A stretch of 64,000 nt of DNA from Prevotella sp. E15-22 (lineage in GTDB: Bacteria > Bacteroidota > Bacteroidia > Bacteroidales > Bacteroidaceae), in contig NZ_CP096247.1 in assembly GCF_023204875.1 (NCBI RefSeq), positions 1,674,001-1,738,000 of the forward strand, in the 5' to 3' direction. This document shows, one piece after another, positions 41,353-52,349 of the stretch. Both the position numbers and the translations under genes were made by a program. The notes beneath the pieces are model-generated. The model did no database searches, was not told where the DNA came from, and was given only the letters and a program-made list of their open reading frames with translations. Position 1 is the stretch's first letter, and every line of letters begins with the position of its first letter.

Positions 41353-43809
41353 ATGAGTGACAATCAGTATAACACTAAGTCTATTTCAATGATAGCAGAT
41401 GTGGAGGGTGACTTCTCGGAAATGATTGACGGAGAAATCCCCACCAATCTCCCCATCCTACCCGTTCGAAACATTGTAGTTTTCCCTGGCGTTGTGTGGC
41501 CTATTCTGCTTGGACGTGAATCAAGTTTGAAGTTGGTGCGTCAGGCCAACAAGAATAATATGCTCATCGGCGTCGTCTGTCAGCGCGATCCCGATGTAGA
41601 AGCGCCTTTGGAAAGTGACCTCTACAACTATGGCGTCGCTGCAAAAATCGTCAAGTTGTTCACTTTGCCCAACGGATCTACTACGGTCATCGTTCAGGCA
41701 CTGGGGCGTTTCCGTTTGAAGAAGCTCACCAAATATGTTCCTTACCTTGAAGGAGAGGTTGAGCATATGCCAGAGATACACCCCGACAAGCACGACAAAG
41801 AATGGAAGACTGCTTTCGAGGACTTGCAGAAAGTGGCTGAACAATACATCACAATGGTGGATGAAATCTCTGACGAGGCTTTGTTTGCCATCCGCAACAT
41901 CAGCAACGAGGAGATGATGCTGAGTTTCTTGTGTGCCAATATGCCCTTCACCATCAAGGAGAAGATTAAATTGCTCTCGGCCGAAAGTGTAAAAGAGCGA
42001 CTGTTTGGTGCTCTGAAAGCCTTGAATCGCGAGATTAATCTTCAACAACTGAAGACAGACATTCGTAATAAGACACGCGAGGATATTGACGAACAGCAGA
42101 AGAACTACTTCCTGCAGCAGCAAATTAAAAATATGCAAGCAGAGATGGGCCATGAACAGTCGCCCGAGAAATCTGAGCTGCTGCGCAAGGCACAAACAAA
42201 GAAATGGCCGGAGGAGATTGAGAAGATTTTCTATAAGGAGTGCGACAAGCTGGATAATGTACAGCCTCAGAGTCCCGACTATAATGTTCAACTGAACTAT
42301 CTTCAGACGTTCGTATCGCTCCCCTGGAACGAATATACCAAGGACGACCTGAATCTGCAGCGAGCACAAAAGATTCTGGACCACGACCACTATGGAATGG
42401 AGAAGGTGAAAGAGCGTATCCTTGAACATATGGCCGTACTGTCGCTACGCGGCGATTTGAAAAGTCCTATCATCTGCCTCTACGGCCCTCCAGGTGTTGG
42501 TAAGACATCATTGGGCAAGAGTATAGCCGAAGCCATGAAGCGCAAATATGTGCGCGTGTCGTTGGGTGGTCTTCACGATGAAGCTGAAATCAGAGGCCAT
42601 CGTCGCACCTATATCGGAGCTATGCCTGGTCGTATCATCAAGAGCATCCAAAAGGCAGGTTCTAGTAACCCCGTCTTTATTCTCGATGAGATTGACAAAG
42701 TGACTCAGAACACCGTAAATGGCGATCCTGCGTCAGCACTTCTCGAGGTTTTAGATCCTGAACAGAACACCGCTTTCCACGACAACTACCTCGATGTGGA
42801 CTACGACCTTTCAAAGGTTCTCTTTATTGCCACCGCCAACAACCTCAGTACCATTCCCCGTCCCCTTTTGGACCGAATGGAGATTATCGAAGTGAGCGGT
42901 TATATCACAGAAGAGAAAATTGAGATTGCGAAACGCCATCTGATTCCGCGCGAACTGGACAATACCGGTTTGAAGACATTGGAAAACAAGCCTAAGTTCA
43001 ATAAGGCTGCCATTGAAAAGATGATTGAACAATATACGCGCGAAAGCGGCGTACGACAGTTGGAGAAGCAGATTAACAAGGCCATGCGCAAATTGGCTTA
43101 CAACCAACAGTTAAATGGCACAATTGACAACTGGAAGATTACACCTGAGTCATTGGAAGACCTTCTTGGCAAGCCACCTTTCTATCGTGACATCTATCAG
43201 GGCAATAGTTATGCAGGTGTGGTCACCGGACTTGCATGGACTAGCGTTGGTGGCGAGATTCTCTTCATCGAGACATCATTGTCAAAGGGCAAGGGTTCTA
43301 AGCTTACGCTTACAGGTAATCTGGGCGACGTAATGAAGGAGTCGGCTATACTGGCATTGGAGTATGTTAAGGCTCATGCAGACAAGTTGGGCATCGACTA
43401 TCGCATCTTCGACAACTGGAACATCCACATCCACGTACCAGAAGGTGCTACACCGAAAGACGGCCCATCGGCAGGTATTACCATCGCTACCAGTATTGCA
43501 TCAGCCCTTACACAACGTAAGGTTCGCAAGAACATAGCAATGACTGGCGAGATTACTCTTCGCGGAAAAGTTCTTCCCGTTGGTGGCATCAAAGAAAAGA
43601 TACTGGCTGCCAAGCGCGCTGGCATCACCGACATTATTATGTGTCAGGAGAACGAGAAGGATATTCTTGAGATTCCTGAAATGTACCTCAAGGGCGTAAA
43701 ATTCCATTATGTTGAAAATGTACTTGACGTATGGAAGATTGCACTCACTAACGAGACTGTTGACAATCCACTAGTTTTCGATATTGACGAAGAAAAAGAG
43801 AAGAAATGA
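41353..43809 (+). CDS. lon: ATP-dependent Lon protease
   Basis: Cytoplasmic quality-control protease of 818 residues. The N-terminal substrate-binding domain ([20 protein letters not shown]) precedes the AAA+ module with Walker [14 protein letters not shown] (about residue 378) and Walker B FILDEIDK. The protease domain has the Ser-Lys dyad Ser706 (KDGPSAGIT) and Lys749 ([15 protein letters not shown]). ATG 41353 is preferred; ATG 41335 would leave almost no leader after the -7 box at 41318-41325. It heads the string lon-tgt-lptG-like-helicase-clpC. Confidence 0.96.
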   Translation: MSDNQYNTKSISMIADVEGDFSEMIDGEIPTNLPILPVRNIVVFPGVVWPILLGRESSLKLVRQANKNNMLIGVVCQRDPDVEAPLESDLYNYGVAAKIVKLFTLPNGSTTVIVQALGRFRLKKLTKYVPYLEGEVEHMPEIHPDKHDKEWKTAFEDLQKVAEQYITMVDEISDEALFAIRNISNEEMMLSFLCANMPFTIKEKIKLLSAESVKERLFGALKALNREINLQQLKTDIRNKTREDIDEQQKNYFLQQQIKNMQAEMGHEQSPEKSELLRKAQTKKWPEEIEKIFYKECDKLDNVQPQSPDYNVQLNYLQTFVSLPWNEYTKDDLNLQRAQKILDHDHYGMEKVKERILEHMAVLSLRGDLKSPIICLYGPPGVGKTSLGKSIAEAMKRKYVRVSLGGLHDEAEIRGHRRTYIGAMPGRIIKSIQKAGSSNPVFILDEIDKVTQNTVNGDPASALLEVLDPEQNTAFHDNYLDVDYDLSKVLFIATANNLSTIPRPLLDRMEIIEVSGYITEEKIEIAKRHLIPRELDNTGLKTLENKPKFNKAAIEKMIEQYTRESGVRQLEKQINKAMRKLAYNQQLNGTIDNWKITPESLEDLLGKPPFYRDIYQGNSYAGVVTGLAWTSVGGEILFIETSLSKGKGSKLTLTGNLGDVMKESAILALEYVKAHADKLGIDYRIFDNWNIHIHVPEGATPKDGPSAGITIATSIASALTQRKVRKNIAMTGEITLRGKVLPVGGIKEKILAAKRAGITDIIMCQENEKDILEIPEMYLKGVKFHYVENVLDVWKIALTNETVDNPLVFDIDEEKEKK

Positions 43810-44948
43810 CATTCGAGCTACAACATACAGACCCCTATAGCAGCGCCCGTGCCGGCGTGATTACCACCGACCACGGACAAATTAAGACACCGATCTTCAT
43901 GCCCGTAGGCACATGTGGTAGTGTGAAGGGTGTACATTTCTCTGAACTCCGCGAACAAGTAAAGGCCCAGATTATCCTGGGAAACACCTATCACTTGTAT
44001 CTGCGCCCTGGACTGGACACGTTACGAAAGGCCGGCGGACTGCATAAGTTTAACACATGGGACCGTCCAATCCTAACAGATTCAGGAGGCTTCCAGGTAT
44101 TTTCGCTAACTGGTATTCGCAAATTAAAAGAAGAAGGTTGCGAGTTTCGCTCGCATATCGACGGTTCAAAACATATTTTTACGCCCGAGAATGTAATGGA
44201 CACACAGCGCATCATCGGTGCCGACATTATGATGGCATTCGACGAATGTCCCCCAGGCGAAAGCGACTATCAATATGCAAAGAACAGTCTTCACCTCACA
44301 CAGCGATGGTTGGACCGTTGCATCAAAAGATTCAATGAGACAGAACCTCTGTATGGTCATCGTCAAACTCTCTTCCCCATTGTTCAGGGTTGCAAATATA
44401 AAGATCTTAGACAGGATGCAGCCAAACACGTGGTTGACCGCTTAGGTATGCTGAACGACGGTGGTGGAGCTTCGATTGGCGGACTGGCTGTTGGTGAACC
44501 AACGGAGGTAATGTATGAAATGATAGAGGTCGTCAATAACATTCTGCCCAAAGATCGCCCACGCTATCTGATGGGAGTAGGCACACCACAGAACATCCTT
44601 GAAGGCATTGAACGCGGTGTCGACATGTTCGACTGCGTGATGCCTACCCGAAATGGTCGTAATGCCATGCTTTTTACCTATCAGGGTACTATGAACATGA
44701 GAAACAAAAAATGGGAGAATGATTTCTCGCCCATCGACCCCGACGGCTGCGACATAGACCGCCTTCATACAAAGGCTTACCTGCACCATCTTTTCAAAGC
44801 TCAAGAGTTGTTGGCACTTCAGATAGCCTCTATACACAATCTGGCTTTCTATCTACGATTGGTCAACGATGCACGTCAGCATATTGAACAGGGCGACTTC
44901 TCACAATGGAAACGTTCAGTTATTAACGACTTAGGACGCAGAGTATGA
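43806..44948 (+). CDS. tgt: Queuine tRNA-ribosyltransferase
   Basis: Exchanges guanine 34 for a queuine precursor in tRNAs with GUN anticodons. Family marks: TPIFMPVGTCGSVKGVHFSE, ILTDSGGFQVFSL (catalytic Asp region), GGLAVGEP and MGVGTPQNILEGIERGVDMF. The zinc site is unusual: where CxCxxC is expected near residue 315 the sequence is DGCDID, keeping only one Cys, while the later His in SIHNLAFYL is kept. From memory, other Bacteroidota Tgt proteins also lack these cysteines. It overlaps lon by 4 bases and the next gene by 4 bases. Confidence 0.95.
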   Translation: MTFELQHTDPYSSARAGVITTDHGQIKTPIFMPVGTCGSVKGVHFSELREQVKAQIILGNTYHLYLRPGLDTLRKAGGLHKFNTWDRPILTDSGGFQVFSLTGIRKLKEEGCEFRSHIDGSKHIFTPENVMDTQRIIGADIMMAFDECPPGESDYQYAKNSLHLTQRWLDRCIKRFNETEPLYGHRQTLFPIVQGCKYKDLRQDAAKHVVDRLGMLNDGGGASIGGLAVGEPTEVMYEMIEVVNNILPKDRPRYLMGVGTPQNILEGIERGVDMFDCVMPTRNGRNAMLFTYQGTMNMRNKKWENDFSPIDPDGCDIDRLHTKAYLHHLFKAQELLALQIASIHNLAFYLRLVNDARQHIEQGDFSQWKRSVINDLGRRV

Positions 44949-46054
44949 AGAAGATTTTGGCACGACTAGTCCCACGGCTTGATCGCTATATTATCAGCAA
45001 ATTTATCGGAACGTATATATATTCTATCATGCTGATTATCAGCATAAGTATCGTATTCGATTTCAACGAGAACTTAAACAAGTTCTCTACATATCATGCA
45101 CCCTGGAGTGCCATTATCTTCGACTACTACGCAAACTTCGTTCCCTACTTTGCGAACCTCTTCTCGCCGTTGTTCGTGTTCATTGCTGTCATTTTCTTCA
45201 CTTCGAAACTGGCAGGCAATTCCGAAATCATCGCTATGCTGGCGGCAGGAACAAGCTTTAAACGACTGTTGCGCCCTTACATGGTGTCTGCAGCCATTAT
45301 TGCAGTAGTCAATCTGTATCTCGGAGCTTATGTCATCCCTCACGGCAATGTAACACGTTATAATTTTGAAACAAAGTACAAGAACAAAAGGCGTATAACA
45401 TCTGCCAGCAACGTACAACTACAGGTGGCACCTGGAGTCATTGCTTACCTTCAGCAATATGACAACAACATCCGACGCGGTTATGGCTTCTCGTTGGACA
45501 AGTTTGAGAACAAAAAACTCGTCAGTCATATGACAGCCAACGTCATTCAATATGACACTATTTCGGACTCACGTTATCATTGGAAGGCCATCAGTTACAA
45601 GATACGTACACTAAAGGGACTTCGTGAACAGATTCAAACTGGCGGCGAGCTCGACACGCTGATTATGATGGAACCTATGGACCTGGTATATAGTACGGGG
45701 CAACAAGAGACATTCACCTCACCCGAGCTTCTTCGTTACATATCAAAACAGCAGGAACGCGGTTCACAGAACGTTGTGCAATACGAAGTAGAATACCACA
45801 AGCGCATAGCCACATCCTTTGCTTCGTTTATCCTCACCCTTATCGGTGCCTCACTGTCGGCCCGCAAGCGCAAAGGAGGTATGGGACTATCGCTAGGTAT
45901 CGGTCTAGCACTCTCGTTCTCGTATATCCTACTGCAAACCATTAGTGCAACATTTGCCATCAACGCCGGCATGCCTGCTATATTGGCTGCATGGATTCCC
46001 AATATCATTTATGCCGTGATAGCCTATTTCTGCTATCGTCAGGCACCAAATTAA
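44945..46054 (+). CDS. LptF/LptG-family permease (YjgP/YjgQ)
   Basis: Inner-membrane permease of 369 residues for lipopolysaccharide export with LptB. Helices lie at the N-terminus (DRYIISKFIGTYIYSIMLII; YFANLFSPLFVFIAVIFFTS) and the C-terminus (ASFILTLIGASLSARKRKGG; AWIPNIIYAVIAYF). A periplasmic beta-jellyroll domain lies between (about 140-270). Which of LptF or LptG cannot be decided from this gene alone; the IMLAAG-like segment IIAMLAAGTSFKRLLRPYM is common to both. It overlaps tgt by 4 bases, suggesting coupled translation. Confidence 0.9.
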   Translation: MKKILARLVPRLDRYIISKFIGTYIYSIMLIISISIVFDFNENLNKFSTYHAPWSAIIFDYYANFVPYFANLFSPLFVFIAVIFFTSKLAGNSEIIAMLAAGTSFKRLLRPYMVSAAIIAVVNLYLGAYVIPHGNVTRYNFETKYKNKRRITSASNVQLQVAPGVIAYLQQYDNNIRRGYGFSLDKFENKKLVSHMTANVIQYDTISDSRYHWKAISYKIRTLKGLREQIQTGGELDTLIMMEPMDLVYSTGQQETFTSPELLRYISKQQERGSQNVVQYEVEYHKRIATSFASFILTLIGASLSARKRKGGMGLSLGIGLALSFSYILLQTISATFAINAGMPAILAAWIPNIIYAVIAYFCYRQAPN

Positions 46055-46061
46055 AATAAAC

Positions 46062-47405
46062 ATGACATTTGAAGAAACATACTTAAACGATAATATCCTC
46101 GATGCGCTTTACGACATGCATTTTGAGGAAATGACTCCTATTCAAGAGCGTTGTATTCCAGAAATTCTTGACGGGCACGATGTGCTGGGTGTGGCTCAAA
46201 CAGGTACAGGTAAGACTGCTGCATACCTTCTCCCCATTCTTTCGATGCTCGACGATGGAGGTTTCCCTGAAGATGCCATCAATTGCATCGTTATGTCGCC
46301 CACCCGCGAATTGGCCCAACAAATTGACCAAGCCATGCAGGGATTTGGTTATTATCTTAACAACGTTAGCAGCATTGCTGTCTATGGTGGAAACGACGGT
46401 GGCCGATACGATCAAGAGATAAAGAGTTTGCGTGGCGGAGCTCCCGTTGTGATTGCTACTCCTGGTCGTTTGCTCAGTCACCTTAAGGTGGGCAATCTCG
46501 ATCTTTCACGAACATCATTCTTTGTTCTCGACGAGGCAGATCGTATGCTCGACATGGGCTTCATGGAAGATATTCTTCAGATTAACGCCTTATTACCAAA
46601 GACATGTCAAAAAGTAATGTTCTCTGCCACCATGCCCGCAAAAATTCGCGAGTTAGCAGTATCTTTGCTCCACAATCCTGTTGAAATAAAGCTGGCAGTA
46701 AGCCGTCCGGCAGAGAAGATTCGTCAGATGGCATACGTATGCTACGAACCTCAGAAAGTGGGCATTGTAAAACATATTTTCACTCAAGGCGATTTAAAAC
46801 GCGTCATCATATTCTGCGGCAAGAAAGACAAGGTTAAAGACATTAACCGTGCTCTGCTGAAACTTAAGATTAACTGCGCCCCCATGCATTCCGACCTCAG
46901 CCAACAGGAACGTGATGATGTAATGTATCGCTTTAAAACCGGTCAGGTCGACGTACTCGTGGCCACAGATATCGTAGCTCGTGGCATAGACATTGACGAC
47001 ATTCGAATGGTCATCAACTACGATGTTCCTCACGACAGCGAGGACTATGTTCACCGAATTGGTCGTACAGCCCGTGCCGATCGCGATGGTCAGGCCATCA
47101 CTTTTGTCAGCGATGCTGATGCACCCTCGTTCAAACAAATAGAAGATTTCCTCGAAAAAGAAGTAGAAAAACTACCTCTTCCAGAAGATTTAGGCGAAGG
47201 TCCAGACTACAAAACCCTATCGGTGATGAAGAAAGGCAACAGAGGACGTGGTCGAGGTTCCAAGAATGGTTCGCACAGAGGCAGCAGGAAGAACTCTCAT
47301 GGAAGTTCAAAGAAGCCAAATAATTCTGGCACGCCATTTGCAAGTTCATCACCAAACAAACGTAGAAAGAAGAAAACGAATAATGACAAACCAGTTCACA
47401 AATAA
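46062..47405 (+). CDS. DEAD-box RNA helicase (RhlE-like)
   Basis: ATP-dependent RNA helicase of 447 residues. The motifs appear in order: Q motif (EEMTPIQERCIP), Walker A AQTGTGKTAA, PTRELAQQ, TPGR, DEAD in VLDEADRMLDMGF, SAT, ARGIDID and HRIGRTAR. A basic, low-complexity tail (about 385-447, rich in Gly, Ser, Arg and Lys) probably binds RNA. Its last 23 bases overlap the start of clpC in another frame. Confidence 0.94.
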   Translation: MTFEETYLNDNILDALYDMHFEEMTPIQERCIPEILDGHDVLGVAQTGTGKTAAYLLPILSMLDDGGFPEDAINCIVMSPTRELAQQIDQAMQGFGYYLNNVSSIAVYGGNDGGRYDQEIKSLRGGAPVVIATPGRLLSHLKVGNLDLSRTSFFVLDEADRMLDMGFMEDILQINALLPKTCQKVMFSATMPAKIRELAVSLLHNPVEIKLAVSRPAEKIRQMAYVCYEPQKVGIVKHIFTQGDLKRVIIFCGKKDKVKDINRALLKLKINCAPMHSDLSQQERDDVMYRFKTGQVDVLVATDIVARGIDIDDIRMVINYDVPHDSEDYVHRIGRTARADRDGQAITFVSDADAPSFKQIEDFLEKEVEKLPLPEDLGEGPDYKTLSVMKKGNRGRGRGSKNGSHRGSRKNSHGSSKKPNNSGTPFASSSPNKRRKKKTNNDKPVHK

Positions 47406-49920
47406 AGTCTCTCAAATCCTGGCTTATTCCCGCGAAGAAGCCGCACGTCTGCTGAATGACTACGTTGGACCAGAGCACCTGCTGTTAGGTATGATGCGTT
47501 CCACCGACGGCATTCTAGCCAAGGTGTGTCAGAAGTTCAATGTCAATCAAGACATACTTAAAACACAAATCGAAGAGAGACTCCACCGCACAGAAACGGT
47601 TTTTCCGCCCACCGATGGCAGCGAACTCACACTTAACGAGAATGCCAACAATATATTAAAATTGGCAGTCCTTGAGGCCCGTTTGCTGCATCAGCAGGAC
47701 ATTGACGAACAACACTTGTTACTCGCCATTCTGCATGATCGCTCAAACAACACCGCTAAGCAATTGCTTGAAGAGCGTCATATAGACTATAACAATGTTT
47801 GTGACCTCTTGAAGCAGTCACAACCCATTCATCAACCCAAGGATATGTTGCAGTTGCCAGAGGAGGACGAAGACGAATACGATAACACTAAGAGCAATTC
47901 AACTTCTCGTAGCACAAAAACCGCTACCGACGAAAAAGGTGAAAAGTCGAAGACTCCCGTACTCGACAACTTCTCAACAGACCTAACACAAGCAGCTCTT
48001 GATGGAAAACTCGATCCATGCGTAGGTCGCGAGCAAGAGATTCAACGTGTTATGGAGATTCTTGGACGTCGAAAGAAGAACAACCCCATCCTAATTGGCG
48101 AACCCGGTGTAGGCAAGAGCGCCATTGTAGAAGGCATGGCTCAGCTCATTGCTCAGCACAAATGCTCCCCCATGTTCTTCAACCGTCGAATTGTCAGTCT
48201 CGACATGACAGGTGTAGTGGCAGGAACCAAGTATCGCGGACAGTTTGAGGAACGCATCCGAGCCCTTATCAAGGAGATAGAGGCCAATCCACAGATTATC
48301 GTATTTATCGATGAGATTCATACTCTTATTGGTGCCGGCTCAACCCCGGGCAGTATGGATGCTGCCAACATCATGAAACCCGCATTGGCACGAGGAACCA
48401 TTCAGTGCATTGGCGCCACCACGCTCGATGAATATCGTAACAGCATAGAGAAAGACGGAGCCTTGGAACGCCGTTTCCAAAAGGTAATAGTCGACCCCAC
48501 CACGGCCGAACAGACCCTACAGATTCTGCATAATATTAAAGACCGCTACGAGAAACATCATCATGTGGAATACACAGACGATGCTATCTTGGCATGTGTC
48601 AGATTGACAGAACGCTATGTCACCGACCGCGCTCAGCCAGACAAAGCCATTGATGCTATGGATGAGACAGGTGCTCGTGTGCATTTAAAGAACGCAAAGA
48701 TAACACCTGAGATTGCAAATCTGGAAAAACAGATTACACAAATCAAGGAACAAAAGAATCAGGCTGTTAAGGATCAGAACTACGAACTGGCAGCCAGCCA
48801 TCGCGACACGCAGACCATGCTCGAGAAGCAATTGGCCGACATGCAGGCAGAATGGATGAAAGGTACAGACGCCCAGCGTCAGATAGTTACCGAAGCCGAA
48901 GTAAGCGATGTTGTATCTATGATGACGGGAATTCCTGTTCAACGCATGGCCGAAAACGAAGGTCAGCGCCTTAAAGACATGGCACCAAACCTCAAGTCAA
49001 GTGTCATTGCTCAGGATGCAGCTATCGACAAGATGGTCAAGGCTATTCAGCGCAATCGTGTTGGTTTGAAAGCACCCAATCACCCCATTGGTGCATTTAT
49101 GTTCCTAGGTCCCACGGGCGTTGGCAAAACATATCTGGCAAAGAAACTTGCCGAACAGATGTTTGGTTCTTCCGATGCCCTTATTCGCATAGACATGAGC
49201 GAATATACTGAGTCGTTTAACGTAAGCCGACTCATTGGTGCTCCTCCGGGATATGTTGGCTACGAAGAAGGCGGTCAACTCACAGAACGTGTACGTCGCA
49301 AGCCCTATTCCATTGTACTGCTCGACGAGATTGAGAAAGCACACGGAAATGTCTTCAACCTCCTACTTCAGGTATTAGACGAAGGTCGACTTACCGATGG
49401 TAACGGTCGTTTTGTAGACTTCCGCAATACGGTCATCATCATGACGTCCAATGCTGGCACCCGTCAGCTCAAGGAATTTGGCAATGGCATTGGCTTTACC
49501 GCCTCGTCATTGGGCCTAAACATGAATGAGAAAGACCGCGAGCACGCTCGTTCAATTGTTCAGAAAGCTCTGTCGAAACAGTTCTCACCAGAATTTCTAA
49601 ACCGTTTAGACGAGATTATTACGTTTGAGCAACTCGATCTTGAAGCAATCAAGCGCATTATCAATGTTGAACTCAAAGGCTTATATCACCGCATTCACGA
49701 GTTAGGCTACGAGATGACTCTCACGCCTGAGGCAAAAGAATTTGTGGCTTCCAAAGGTTATGATGTTCAGTTTGGTGCGCGACCTCTGAAACGCGCCATC
49801 CAAAACTACATTGAAGACGGTATCTGCGAGATGCTTCTCGCAGAAAGTCTGCCAGCAGGTGCAACTATCGTCATCGATAAAGCAACTGATAAAGAAGAAC
49901 TATCGTTCGAAATACAATAA
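47383..49920 (+). CDS. clpC: Clp protease ATP-binding subunit ClpC
   Basis: Hsp100 unfoldase that feeds ClpP, 845 residues. The order is double Clp_N repeat (about 1-140; [14 protein letters not shown]), acidic linker, AAA-1 with [13 protein letters not shown], a UVR-type coiled coil ([20 protein letters not shown]), and AAA-2 with [20 protein letters not shown]. The UVR segment and lack of the ClpB M-domain make it ClpC rather than ClpB. I start at 47383 ([13 protein letters not shown]), inside the helicase gene; the longer frame from 47248 is the helicase tail read out of frame. About 115 bases follow before the terminator; they hold an imperfect repeat of about 30 bases (around GGTTCTCAAA and GGTTCACAAA) but no gene. 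Confidence 0.94.
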   Translation: MTNQFTNKVSQILAYSREEAARLLNDYVGPEHLLLGMMRSTDGILAKVCQKFNVNQDILKTQIEERLHRTETVFPPTDGSELTLNENANNILKLAVLEARLLHQQDIDEQHLLLAILHDRSNNTAKQLLEERHIDYNNVCDLLKQSQPIHQPKDMLQLPEEDEDEYDNTKSNSTSRSTKTATDEKGEKSKTPVLDNFSTDLTQAALDGKLDPCVGREQEIQRVMEILGRRKKNNPILIGEPGVGKSAIVEGMAQLIAQHKCSPMFFNRRIVSLDMTGVVAGTKYRGQFEERIRALIKEIEANPQIIVFIDEIHTLIGAGSTPGSMDAANIMKPALARGTIQCIGATTLDEYRNSIEKDGALERRFQKVIVDPTTAEQTLQILHNIKDRYEKHHHVEYTDDAILACVRLTERYVTDRAQPDKAIDAMDETGARVHLKNAKITPEIANLEKQITQIKEQKNQAVKDQNYELAASHRDTQTMLEKQLADMQAEWMKGTDAQRQIVTEAEVSDVVSMMTGIPVQRMAENEGQRLKDMAPNLKSSVIAQDAAIDKMVKAIQRNRVGLKAPNHPIGAFMFLGPTGVGKTYLAKKLAEQMFGSSDALIRIDMSEYTESFNVSRLIGAPPGYVGYEEGGQLTERVRRKPYSIVLLDEIEKAHGNVFNLLLQVLDEGRLTDGNGRFVDFRNTVIIMTSNAGTRQLKEFGNGIGFTASSLGLNMNEKDREHARSIVQKALSKQFSPEFLNRLDEIITFEQLDLEAIKRIINVELKGLYHRIHELGYEMTLTPEAKEFVASKGYDVQFGARPLKRAIQNYIEDGICEMLLAESLPAGATIVIDKATDKEELSFEIQ

Positions 49921-50036
49921 AGGCAGATTTCATTTGGGTTCTCAAAACAATATAGTTACGGGAGCTAAACAACATACTTTCAATGAAGAAACATTATACT
50001 TTGGTTCACAAAGTGACATACTAACAAATAAAAAAT

Positions 50037-50066
50037 GCCGCCCGATTTTGTCAGGCGGCTTTTTTT
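50037..50066 (+). terminator. Terminator of the lon-clpC operon
   Basis: GCCGCC / GGCGGC stem (50037-50042 and 50054-50059), extended by GA/TC pairing, followed by seven T. Confidence 0.88.
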
Positions 50067-50069
50067 ATA

Positions 50070-50077
50070 TATCTTTG
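50070..50077 (+). promoter_or_regulatory. -7 box of the SGNH hydrolase gene
   Basis: TATCTTTG lies four bases after the T-run of the upstream terminator, so the terminator hairpin occupies the -33 region. Confidence 0.65.
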
Positions 50078-50118
50078 CAAACAAATTTTTAAAGAACAAG
50101 AACCAAAAACCTACAGAA

Positions 50119-51303
50119 ATGAAAAAACTGTTGATGATGTTGGCTTGCATGCTGACAACAGGAATGGCCCAGGCAGAGGAACACTGGGTAGGTACATGGG
50201 CTACAGCGCCTCAGTTAGTAGAGAGACACAACAACCCTCCACAACCCGGACTAACAGGTAATTCGCTACGTGAGATTGTACAAGTGTCAATAGGCGGAAA
50301 GCGAATACGCCTAAAACTGACAAATGAATTTAGTAACACACCCACAGAGATTAAGGCTGTAGAGTTGGCCATAGCCAAGACAGCTGGCAGCAGTAGTGAC
50401 ATTGACGAAAAATCAACTGTGAAACTAACCTTTGGCGGAAGCGAATCAATAACCATGGCTGCCGGTGAGAAAGTGGTGTCGGATGCTGTGGACTTTAAAG
50501 TTGGCAACCGCGAAAATGTGGCCATAACCATACACTATGGCAAAACTTCGGAAAGCGTGAGTGGACACCCAGGATCACGTACGACATCATATCTGAAGGC
50601 AGGCAATACCACCGACTTTACTGATGCCATCCGCACAGATCATTGGTACAACATTCTGGCACTAGAAGTTGACGCACCGAAAAAGGCAGGTGCCGTGGTT
50701 ATTCTAGGCAACTCAATTACAGACGGGCGCGGCTCAACTACTAACGTGCAAAACCGATGGGCCGACGTGTTTTCGCGCAGGCTCCTGGAAAACAAGAAAA
50801 CAAGTATGATTGGCGTTCTGAACATGGGAATCGGTGGCAATTGCGTGCTAGGCGGCGGCCTGGGACCTGCAGGAGTAAAACGCTATCCCAGAGACTTGTT
50901 TCAGCAAGAGGGCGTAAAATGGATTATCCTTTTTGAAGCTGTAAACGATCTAGGCTATAGTAGAAACGGCCATGAAACAGCCCAGCGAATCATCGATGTA
51001 TACAAGCAGATTATCAGTGAGGCTCACCAGAAGGGAATCAAGGTGTTTGGAGCTACCATCACACCATTTAAGGGAAATAACTATTTCTCAGAGAATCACG
51101 AGCAAGGTCGTACCACGCTGAATGAATGGATTCGCACATCGAAAGAATTAGACGGCGTGATTGACTTTGACAAGGCTGTACGCGACCCAAATAACCTGCA
51201 AGCCATGCAAAAAGAATTTCTTTTTGAAAATGACTGGCTGCACCTGAATGCCAAAGGTTATGAAACAATGGGTAATTGCATTGACCTGAAGATGTTTAAA
51301 TAA
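50119..51303 (+). CDS. Secreted SGNH/GDSL-family hydrolase
   Basis: Exported esterase of 394 residues. Start 50119 is followed by a signal peptide (MKKLLMMLACMLTTGMAQAE); the longer frame from 50035 would begin within the terminator. An N-terminal beta domain (about 25-185) is followed by the SGNH core: Ser199 in ILGNSITDGRGS, Asn in EAVNDLGYS, and the Asp/His pair in DWLHLNAKGY. Substrate unknown; polysaccharide or lipid esters are likely. It stands alone between a terminator with a promoter and a bidirectional terminator. Confidence 0.88.
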   Translation: MKKLLMMLACMLTTGMAQAEEHWVGTWATAPQLVERHNNPPQPGLTGNSLREIVQVSIGGKRIRLKLTNEFSNTPTEIKAVELAIAKTAGSSSDIDEKSTVKLTFGGSESITMAAGEKVVSDAVDFKVGNRENVAITIHYGKTSESVSGHPGSRTTSYLKAGNTTDFTDAIRTDHWYNILALEVDAPKKAGAVVILGNSITDGRGSTTNVQNRWADVFSRRLLENKKTSMIGVLNMGIGGNCVLGGGLGPAGVKRYPRDLFQQEGVKWIILFEAVNDLGYSRNGHETAQRIIDVYKQIISEAHQKGIKVFGATITPFKGNNYFSENHEQGRTTLNEWIRTSKELDGVIDFDKAVRDPNNLQAMQKEFLFENDWLHLNAKGYETMGNCIDLKMFK

Positions 51304-51338
51304 AAAAGAAGCGGATATTTTTGATATCCGCTTCTTTT
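51302..51338. terminator. Bidirectional terminator
   Basis: A perfect 15-bp stem AAAAGAAGCGGATAT / ATATCCGCTTCTTTT (51304-51318 and 51324-51338) has A and T flanks on both sides. It serves the SGNH gene on plus and pfkA on minus. Confidence 0.9.
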
Positions 51339-51346
51339 GTACTTTA

Positions 51347-52324
51347 TTAGATGCTTAGTTCGTCGAGCACCTTAATCAATCCCTTGTTAAAAGGCTTATC
51401 ACTGCGAATGGCCTCGGAGAACGGAACAAAGACAACCTCATTGTTACGAACACCAATCATAACGTTGCGCTGTCCTTGCATCAATGCCTTAATAGCACCC
51501 ACACCCGTGCGACTAGCCAATATGCGATCGTGAGCCGAAGGACTACCTCCACGCTGCATGTGGCCAAGGATTGACACACGTACATCGAACTCAGGAAACT
51601 CCTTTTTCACGCGATCGGCATAATAAAGAGCGCCGCACTTTGGACTTTCGCTGACGATAACGATACACGATTTCTTAGACTTGCGAATGCCACGTGCCAT
51701 GAAGTCCTTTAACTGGTCGGCATCTGTTTCTTCCTCAGGAATAAGGGCTGCTTCAGCACCACATGCAATAGCACTATTAAGTGCCAAAAAGCCAGCATCA
51801 CGTCCCATCACCTCGACAAAGAAGATACGCTCATGAGAATTGGCAGTATCACGAATACGGTCCACACACTCCATAATAGTGTTCATAGTGGTGTCGTAGC
51901 CAATGGTTGAATCAGTACCATAGAGATCATTATCAATGGTACCAGGCAGTCCAACCACAGGGAAGTCGTATTCCATAGCGAAATTTCGCGCTCCAGTAAG
52001 TGAGCCATTGCCACCAATAACCACCAAAGCATCAATGGCTTCGCGCTGACATGTCTCATAAGCCTTAGCCATTCCTTCAGGTGTCATAAACTCCTTTGAG
52101 CGAGCAGTCTTAAGAATAGTACCGCCACGGGTAATGATACCAGAGACGTTCTCTGTGGTAAAGGTCTCAACCTCACCCTTAATGAGTCCGTCATAACCAC
52201 GATAAATACCTTTGATAGTGAATCCGTTGCATATGCCACTACGTGTGACAGCACGGATAGCTGCATTCATGCCAGGAGCATCACCTCCTGAGGTAAGAAT
52301 GCCGATAGTTTTTATCTTTGTCAT
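51347..52324 (-). CDS. pfkA: ATP-dependent 6-phosphofructokinase
   Basis: Glycolytic enzyme of 325 residues phosphorylating fructose 6-phosphate. Marks: [17 protein letters not shown] (nucleotide loop), [20 protein letters not shown] (catalytic Asp in TIDND), [12 protein letters not shown] and [20 protein letters not shown]. Length and motifs match the allosteric bacterial ATP-PFK. It follows nhaD by 25 bases and ends at the shared terminator. Confidence 0.96.
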   Translation of the reverse strand: MTKIKTIGILTSGGDAPGMNAAIRAVTRSGICNGFTIKGIYRGYDGLIKGEVETFTTENVSGIITRGGTILKTARSKEFMTPEGMAKAYETCQREAIDALVVIGGNGSLTGARNFAMEYDFPVVGLPGTIDNDLYGTDSTIGYDTTMNTIMECVDRIRDTANSHERIFFVEVMGRDAGFLALNSAIACGAEAALIPEEETDADQLKDFMARGIRKSKKSCIVIVSESPKCGALYYADRVKKEFPEFDVRVSILGHMQRGGSPSAHDRILASRTGVGAIKALMQGQRNVMIGVRNNEVVFVPFSEAIRSDKPFNKGLIKVLDELSI

Positions 52325-52349
52325 AGTTATAATAGTAGTAGTGAATGTC

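Noticed and set aside
49811..50092. 93-residue frame after clpC
   Set aside because: It overlaps clpC in another frame and runs into the terminator; only an imperfect DNA repeat lies there.
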